NCBI GenBank assembly: GCA_963556255.1
Contig: OY744609.1
Span: 20,186,609 to 20,250,608, forward strand
Length of the DNA stretch: 64,000 bases
Reading direction: 5' to 3'
DNA from: Allolobophora icterica
Lineage: Eukaryota > Annelida > Clitellata > Crassiclitellata > Lumbricidae
Shown: one piece after another, positions 19,885 to 64,000 of the stretch
Layout: each line of letters opens with the position of its first letter
Position numbering within the stretch: the first letter of the stretch is position 1
Position numbers and translations under genes: made by a program
The notes under the pieces: generated by a model
Seen by the model: the letters and a program-made list of their open reading frames with translations, nothing else
The model's database searches: none
Told to the model about the DNA's origin: nothing

Positions 19885-20700
19885 GTGTTAGTCGTACGAG
19901 CAACGAGGAGAAGGTGAATGAGGCAAGGAAGCAGCTGTTTTCACAGAGAGGCAGACCAACGCAAGCTGCACTTATGGAACATGCCAAGAGAGCTGTCTAC
20001 CAGACAGGTCATGTATGGGCAGGGCCGCCGACAGAAATTCCGGGCCCCTAGGCAGAGCAACCACGGGCCCCTAGGCAGAGCAGTCGCGGGCCCCTAGGCA
20101 GAACAGTCACGGGCCCCTAGGCAGAGCAGTTACGGGCCTCTAAACTATCTTTAGGCTTTATATAAATATAATATCGTACGGTCGTACAAAAAAATATAAA
20201 AGAACATAAATTGAATTAATAAAAGTGCGTGTATGACCGTACAATACTATATTTATATATTATTATATACAACTATGATTTCATTCAGATGCTTATAGTT
20301 TAAACTGATTGTAGTTAAGCGTCATATAATATATTTTAAAGGGCATAAATCCTAAACATTGTTTAACTGATTATGATATTTTTCATAAGTTGATTGCGGG
20401 CCCGGCCCGGGCCCCTAAAAAGTCGCCGGGCCCCTGGGCATTTGCCCTCTGACCCCCCTCTCGGCGGGCCTGTGTATCTGTTCCTAGGATACCATGTCCA
20501 GGTGATTGGGGGTGGCTGCAAACGATCGAAAGAGACTGGGAAGTGAAGTGGACAACACTTGCCAAAGCTTCTGGACAGAACTGCTCAGATGATGCTGCGA
20601 GAAGGGCTGTAGGGGACAGTGCAAACGTGTGAAAGCTGCTCGACAGTGAACTGGTCTCTGTCTGTGTAGAGGCCTATGTGACCTGGAATGACGTTGACAA
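19885..20700 (+). pseudogene. Inverted duplicate of the Cys-rich protein 3' end
   Basis: The plus strand encodes RTSNEEKVNEARKQLFSQRG, then AALMEHAKRAVYQTGHVWA up to 20019. It continues after the hAT element with VPRIPCPGDWGW, KWTTLAKAS and, after a frameshift, CCEKGCRGQCKRVKAARQ and CLCRGLCDLE ending near 20693. It is the same C-terminal region as the minus-strand copy at 18131-18960, in inverted orientation. A TGA stands where the family has a Cys codon. It is not functional in this state. Confidence 0.7.
20020..20472. mobile_element. hAT-type element in the right arm
   Basis: The ends CAGGGCCGCCGACAG and CAGGCCCGCCGAGAG (right end complemented) are inverted repeats. Flanks are TGTATGGG (20012-20019) and TGTATCTG (20473-20480), an 8-bp target duplication with two changes. 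The left arm of the palindrome gives the uninterrupted sequence. The interior has GGGCCCCTAGGCAGAGCA units repeated about four times near the left end and no ORF. Confidence 0.85.
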
Positions 20701-22093
20701 TGTTAGCCCTATATAACTCTGTGGGCAGTACTTTGTCTGGACACTAGTTCCAAAATGTGGACTAGCTCTGTAATATCGTTTAATGTATGTACATTTACGA
20801 GGACAATAATAACAGGCTGAATTGTTGATATTCCATAATTTGTTTAATTTCTACATGAACATGAACACAACAACAAGTTTCATAAATGGTTAGTTCCCTT
20901 GCAATCGTTGCCCAAAATACTGTACGCATAACAAACAAATTATAATCATAATTTTAATTTAACATGACGAGGAAGTAATCCAAAATGGGAAAATTAAATT
21001 TTAAGGTCACCTTAATTTCAAGATGGCTACCATAATTAGCTTTTCTCTTGTACTTAAGTAATTGCAATTAGTTCTATTGGAATCTTTGCCCATAAATATG
21101 TATGTTTAGACACCAAGATCACGATTCTAAGTGAACTAGAAGCTGCAATATTGAAAAATCTCTATTTTCGGTCGGCCATTTTGGAAAATGGCTGCCATTG
21201 AGGCCAGGGGACAATTCTTCGATGGCACTATAACTAAAACATTTCCTTAGAACACGATCATACTATGTACTAAATTTCATGCTTCTATCAGTCAATAAGC
21301 AATTGATTCGTATTTTGCACTGGACTGCCCTTTTAGGTCACCTTAACTTCAAGATGGCTACCATAATTAGCTTTTCTCTTGTAGCTAAGTAATTACAATT
21401 AGTTTTATTAGTATCCTTGCCCTTAAATATGTATGTTTAGACACCAAGATCACGATTCTAAGAGAACTAGAAGCTGAGATATTGAAAAATCTCTATTTTC
21501 GGTCGGCCAATTTGTAAAATGGCTGTCATTGCACCCAGGAGGTAAATCTGCGATGGCCCTATAGCTAAAAATTTTCTTTAGGACATGTTCATTCTATGTA
21601 CCAAATTTCATGTTTCTGTCTTTTAATGAGCAATTCCTTCATATTTTGCACCAGGCTGCCCCACTATAAGCAATTTATCTAATCCGCTTCTATAGTCCAA
21701 TGTTTTTCTGGAAACTCTCGTAGAAATTGACGGCTGCTGTAATTCTTGGATTCCCTCAAACCTTTTATCATGTGTAAATCTTCTTTACTAAATAATAATA
21801 ATAATAATAATATTTATTCTTTAATTAAGCGCCTGCAAACGCACTGTGCTGTACATGTACATGTTATGCGATAAATCTTAACTACTAACAGAACAGACAG
21901 CCTGCAATACAATAAATAATGGCATTTTTCGGAAATTGCTAGTTTCTTGGAAATAAAAACCGGCAGTCATTAAAATAAAAGAGTAAGTATATATGTGCAT
22001 ATTTTTATTTGGAAAATATTATTAATAAAATATAGTTCAAGTTTTAATATTTGTTTATAAAGTTTGGCTTACTTTTCATTGAATCACCGTGTA

Positions 22094-23665
<1,572 letters not shown>

Positions 23666-24059
23666 CACAGGGTGGGCCAAAAAAGTAACTTTCTACAGAG
23701 TTTTGCTAATATTTCGGCCAAAAGTAAACATTTTCAAATCAAGTTTTACTGGCTTAAAGATACTTCAAATCTACGTATAACAGCCAAATTTCAATAAAAT
23801 ATTTCAAACAGAACAAAAGTTATATCACCTCTACTGAGTCCACCCACTGTTTTTTGATGGTCCAAAACATGTAATGCAGCAAAAAAAGTAACAAAAAAGC
23901 AATTTTATTAAGTCACATCTCAAATAATTAGCATCAAACAGACTTGATATTGCTTCACAACTTGTGTTCAATGTGTCCACCGCCAGTATACCCAAACATG
24001 TTCTGAGTCTCTTTGTAAAGTTTTGATGGCCTTGTTGATCTCTTATTGTTTTGACTTTG

Positions 24060-24410
24060 TTAGCAGATTGTGATATTTCTCCAGCATAGCTCCCCATACA
24101 TGTACATGATAATCCAGGGGTTCAAATCCAAAGAGTTTTGGGGCCATTGGTCCTTCTCAATAAAACCAGGGCAACTGACATTGAGCCAATCTTGCGTGAG
24201 ACGAGCAGTATGCGCTGGTGCGCCGTCTTGCTGAAAGATGAATCCAGCTGGCAGCAGACGCTTGAAATCAGAAATTAATTCTGGAAGCAGACGAGAAACG
24301 TAATGTGCAGCATTCACCTTCGCTTTTTCATCAGTAAAATGCAGTTGACCTTTGCCACCAAAACAAATACCAGCCGATACCAACATGTGAAGCGAACTTC
24401 TCGCGCTCAA
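24060..24410 (-). pseudogene. Tc1/mariner transposase C-terminal remnant
   Basis: The minus-strand frame has AGFIFQQDGAPAHTARLTQD and KDQWPQNSLDLNP, the second catalytic Asp region and the region before the third acidic residue of Tc1/mariner DDE transposases. The frame then shifts; the continuation in another frame (VWGAMLEKYH near 24075) is typical of this family. The N-terminal DNA-binding half and first Asp are missing: the AAT microsatellite lies upstream of the surviving part. It is inactive. Confidence 0.85.
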
Positions 24411-24483
24411 CGATCAAGCCGTCAGGTCTTGCTAAATGATGTCACTGCAGTGACGTAAAGTTGCGCTGGTGCCCCGTTTATTT

Positions 24484-24601
<118 letters not shown>

Positions 24602-24910
24602 TACATTTAATGATTTAAAAATTCTTACTTTTGGCCGAAATATTACCAATTATTTGAGATGTGACTTAATAAAATCGTTTTTTGTCATTTTTTTTGCGTT
24701 ACATGTTTTTGGATCATCAAAAACCAGTGGGTGGACTCAATAAAAGTGACATAACTTTGGTTCTGTTTGAAATATTTTGGTGAAATTTGGCTGTTATACA
24801 TAGATATGAATTACTTTTAAGCCAGTAAAATTTGATCGAAAAATTCTTACTTTTGGCCGAAATATTAGCAAAAACCTCTAGGGGGTTACTTTGTTTTGGC
24901 CCACCTTGTA

Positions 24911-26199
24911 TAGATTCAATTGTACTCTATTTCTACTTGTCTAGGCGGATACAAAACCTTTCTCCAAGAACTACCACCACGTGATCAGCATCAGTGAACC
25001 GTTTAAGTTCCATCATATTACTCCACTGTATCATATTATCATATTATCATAATTATTACCTTAGACTGGTCATCTCGTGAACTTCGTCAATGCCATGGTA
25101 AGATGAGGCCAGTTTCTAGCCTGGATAAAGGAGGAGGGCGACGTCAACGCAGATGGAGAAACTGCTGTAACTACTGCTCATCTCATAGCACCTGTCTGAA
25201 TTACCCTTGAATTATCTCATATATAAAACCACCAAGTGGCCTGCTAAGGCGCGTTTGAATTACACAGTCTACCATATACACCACGCCGTCGAATAGAAAC
25301 TCCATTATAAAAGATGCATATTCTGATTGGATGAAGCAGATGGTCATACACATCGGGCCTTCGCTGTCTTGGTCGACCGACGTTGCCGGCCTTTGACTGG
25401 GACAACATCGCTTCTTACGGAACAGATTATCTATTCCCTGTCCCGAAAGAGGTCATGCCGATCAAAGTCTGGCACGTATATATGCACTACCTCCTCCCTC
25501 CCAGTGGATAAAGTGGTTTGGGTGAGCAGTGGGAACGTCAAAGAAGAGCTTCATTGGAACGCATGCGTGAGCAGTGGGAACGCAAGCAAAGAATTTCGAG
25601 AGCAGTGGACCCACGTTAACCCCTGCTCCCTCCCCATGCATGTAGAAGAAATTGTCTCTTTTCTGGTTTTCCCCTCTCTGTACTCACCACATTTTCTATG
25701 CACTCATTTTCTCCTCTCTGTACCCGTCCGATTTATCTGACATCGTTTGCTCCTCTTTATACTCTCCCCATTTTTTATTCTCGAGTTTTCTGCTCCCTGT
25801 ACGCATCCCATTTTTCTTCCTTCGTTTCTCATAGACGTCAGTTTTCATCTCTCCATCTCTGCTTCCCTCATTCCTTCCTCCGTCCTTCTCTCCCTCCACC
25901 TCTGCGATGTCATCCTTTGCTCCGCACAGAATTCTATCTCGCTCCCTTTTCCTTGCCTCCCTTTCCAACCCTTCTTTCGTCCCTTGTCGCATCCTCCCTA
26001 TCACCCTCCCTCCCTATCTCCCGTATCTCCCTACCACTCTCCATTCCTCCTTCCCTATCTCTCCTCCCTCCTTCCATCCGTACCTCCGATATCACCTCTT
26101 GCTCCGCACCGGTCTTTCATCCTCATCGCACTCCCTCCAATTCCCCAACTTCTCCCACCCTACTGTTTCCCACCCGAAACTTCTCCCACCACCCAAGCT
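24911..26199. other. Non-coding; pyrimidine-rich tract
   Basis: No protein similarity is seen. From about 25640 to 26190 the plus strand is a CT-rich, C-run-rich tract that opens long Ser/Pro/Leu frames in all three plus frames, which marks composition rather than coding. Confidence 0.6.
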
Positions 26200-26450
26200 C
26201 GGATGACGGAGCGAGTCCGTCACCGGCCGATTGGCCCGACCGCCATATTTCACGGCGGTCCACCATCCACGGAATGCAGGCCCGGAGCACGGTTCGCCGG
26301 TGTGATGCCATCTTAGACCCAGGCAAAAACAGTTCCGAAGATATTGTGATTGGCTCACGTGACCAGGGACGCAAGCGTCTCATTCTAAAAATAGAACCCA
26401 CTCGTCGATATCGTTTGCTGCCGATTCGTTGTCAAAATCGTCATTCCTCG
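26200..26450 (+). promoter_or_regulatory. Candidate promoter or enhancer island
   Basis: A GC- and CpG-rich block in otherwise AT-rich DNA. It has GATTGG (inverted CCAAT) near 26229 and 26350, the second directly followed by a perfect E-box context TCACGTGACC (26356-26365), and GCCGCCATATTT-like sequence near 26242. It lies 1.3 kb upstream of the first coding exon of the receptor gene. Promoter activity is inferred from these motifs only. Confidence 0.35.
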
Positions 26451-26566
26451 TGATTATGACTGCATGAATACAGACAGATTCGGTGACTGCTTGGGAGATT
26501 AATTTTCCGCATGCATACTCAAATAGTGTTTGCCATTTCATTTAGCCATCGAGGTCACAGGATAGC

Positions 26567-26931
26567 CAGGGTGGGAATTGTCGGGGAGTTTGGGGTTCAA
26601 CTCCCAAGTCCTTTTTAGGACCCCCTAGTTAAGTCTTCATTGCACACCACAGTGAGTCGTTCCCAACCCCCCAACCCCTTCCCAGTAGTGTTAGTGTGGT
26701 TTAGCATCATATGACTCTGAGTCTCTGATAAAGAGAAGACATTTCCGTGGTGTAGCCTATCATATATGCATTTTTGAATTTTCTCAACAGAGGAATTGAT
26801 TTTGATTCGAGTCTGACTTGCAAAACTGCTAGCGTTGAAATCTGCTGCTTTTAAATTTCGTTGACATCAGTTTGTAAAATACGGATAAAATGTTCAACCT
26901 CCCCAGTCGTTTTTCTACAATTCCCACACTG
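26567..26931. mobile_element. hAT MITE, 365 bp, GTGGGAATTGT family
   Basis: The ends CAGGGTGGGAATTGTCG and CAGTGTGGGAATTGTAG (complemented) are inverted repeats. AGGATAGC lies on both sides (26559-26566 and 26932-26939), a perfect 8-bp target duplication. A second copy is at 33345-33695. Confidence 0.92.
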
Positions 26932-26939
26932 AGGATAGC

Positions 26940-27713
26940 TCTTTAGATTCGTCTCAATACATTGTGCCAAAAATGGGCGGAGTTGAAACCATCGTTGCTC
27001 CTGGAACGACTTGGGACCACACCCGGCAGACGGACGGAGATGGAGACCTGGCGGACGAGGCAGGGACGGACGTCGGACTGTGGCCCGGTCGGCACGGGCG
27101 GCAGTCGAGGGAGACGATCTGCGCCCATCCATCGCCCTATCTCCCACTTCCAACTTTTGCTCAAACAGATTTAGGATCGCCCGAGATATCAATCTTCACG
27201 GCGCTGCGGCGGACGGCGGAAGAGAGTCTTTAACAGTCGATCGCCAGAGGGCCAAGGCGTCGTGGAAATGAGACGAGATCATTGATACTGCTGCAGCTGA
27301 CGATGCTGCAGAGGATGATGATGATGATGATCATGATGCTGATGCAGAGTTGGAGAGTCTGCGATAATTATAATCCTCTTAGAAGAGGATGTAACGAAGC
27401 AGGTGTAGGTGCAGCCAATAATGAAGCTCTAATTCATCATTAACGATGGGACTATTTTTTTTCAGAGACGACTCTTTCGTCGGCATGCCTTCTGTGAGGC
27501 TAAACAACGTATGAAAAGGCGCCTCATAATTACGCTTACATTACAAGTGTGCGACGGGAGTCTCGGACTTTGTTTAGATGATAGATGGAGGACGTGACTG
27601 TGAATTGGAAAACCTTCTTAAGGCGGAAGTCATCATCGGTGGCGGTGATTTGGTCAGTCCTTCCGCGGTTGTAGAGAGAGAATAAAGTTCTGTCGATAAG
27701 TAAGATATTCGTC
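26940..27713 (+). promoter_or_regulatory. 5' flank of the receptor gene, CpG-rich
   Basis: From about 26990 to 27260 CpG density rises sharply. A GATGAT run lies near 27317 and a CCAAT near 27413. No clear TATA box was found near a defined start. The 5' UTR and transcription start are probably here or in the island at 26200-26450, but the sequence alone does not fix them. Confidence 0.35.
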
Positions 27714-63672
<35,959 letters not shown>

Positions 63673-64000
63673 CCCAGATCCCATGGATTTTTGTCATACT
63701 TGACTGGTACGTGGCGTTACGCCTGTATGATTTTATGCTCTAAAAATGAGCTACGGCGTCACAAATTTCCAAAATGTGTCCGGATTTTTAAACATAACCC
63801 CAACAAGCTGCCTTTTTGAAAGAATCTTTTCTATTAATACTATTCGCCAGATAGCGCCAACGTTCGTCATCCCACAAGTGTTAATATACAACGCTTCTAT
63901 AAATTGTATAAACGTAAACAATTTTCTATAGCGACCTTATGTTTTCGACTCTGCTCCTTTTTCATTGAATTAATCTGGTGGGACCCTTCACCACCGCAGA
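63673..64000 (+). other. 3' UTR and beyond
   Basis: No AATAAA was found up to the window end, so the polyadenylation site probably lies outside. No other feature is seen. Confidence 0.5.

Larger units (their letters stand above)
16951..21662. mobile_element. Palindromic element with >1 kb inverted arms
   Basis: The sequence from about 16951 to 18920 is repeated in inverted orientation from about 21662 back to 19956. Outer parts are colinear and nearly identical (for example GGTCGGCCATTTTGGAAAAT near 21171). Each arm has at least two copies of a ~330-bp unit beginning GGGCAGyCnrGTGCAAAAT. The left arm has extra DNA at about 17770-17990 and a LINE at 18375-18879; the right arm has a hAT element at 20020-20472. 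The interior encodes a decayed Cys-rich protein on the minus strand, and the right arm repeats its 3' end on the plus strand. The outer ends resemble each other (TAGTGGGGCAGCCTGGTG against TAGTCAGGCGGCTTGGTG). The transposon class is not recognised. Confidence 0.75.
16467..22091 (-). mobile_element. Tc1/mariner element split by a palindromic element
   Basis: The left end CACGGTGATTCAATCAAAAG and the complement of the right end, CACGGTGATTCAATGAAAAG, are terminal inverted repeats. Both abut TA (16465-16466 and 22092-22093), the mariner target duplication. A decayed transposase remnant lies just inside the left end on the minus strand. The interior from about 16951 to 21662 is not mariner: it is an inserted palindromic element. 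The right remnant (about 21663-22091) contains an AAT-rich tract and a LINE-tail-like segment near 21790-21870. Confidence 0.8.

Noticed and set aside
25652..26453. A 251-codon Ser/Pro/Leu-rich frame
   Set aside because: Overlapping open frames in all plus phases of a CT-rich tract indicate composition bias.

Overview
The window is animal nuclear DNA. Coding exons are short and separated by introns of many kilobases. The introns are packed with dinucleotide and tetranucleotide repeats and with every major class of eukaryotic transposon. There are no operons or prokaryotic signals. Two Gmr1-type Ty3/gypsy elements, many small hAT elements and recurrent TAGGCCTA motifs point to a marine invertebrate, possibly an echinoderm or other deuterostome, but a lophotrochozoan cannot be excluded. 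This placement is inference.

Left third (1-24.9 kb), mobile DNA. Two Helitron-like elements and two related hAT elements lie at 1.9-5.1 kb, with a hAT transposase remnant. At 5.6-16.3 kb is a young Gmr1-like LTR retrotransposon on the minus strand, with identical-length LTRs and a 5-bp target duplication. It is broken by a 4.3-kb non-LTR retrotransposon inserted inside the integrase zinc finger. At 16.5-22.1 kb the ends of a Tc1/mariner element enclose a large palindromic element with inverted arms over 1 kb long. That element carries a decayed multi-copy Cys-rich protein and was itself hit by a LINE fragment and a hAT element. A second Tc1/mariner relic lies at 23.7-24.9 kb.

Right two thirds (26-64 kb), one host gene. 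Seven plus-strand exons with agreeing splice phases form a single 594-codon reading frame from 27714 to 63672. The predicted protein is a type I membrane protein: signal peptide, SUEL (galactose/rhamnose-binding) lectin domain, CUB-like domain, CCP/sushi domain, short linker, one transmembrane helix and a cytoplasmic tail of about 225 residues. Its introns hold a complete second Gmr1-like element (34.7-41.6 kb, one 1820-codon gag-pro-pol frame) inserted in a TA microsatellite. They also hold a series of hAT elements with exact 8-bp target duplications, tRNA-derived SINEs, LINE 3' ends and long simple repeats.

How it fits together: only the receptor-like gene looks like host coding capacity. 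The rest is layered transposition whose order can be read from nesting: LINE into Gmr1, LINE and hAT into the palindrome, Gmr1 into the TA repeat, hAT into a decayed ORF. The most unusual items are the domain architecture of the receptor, the inverted pol order of both LTR elements, the palindromic element, and a hAT element whose ends are built of a minisatellite.
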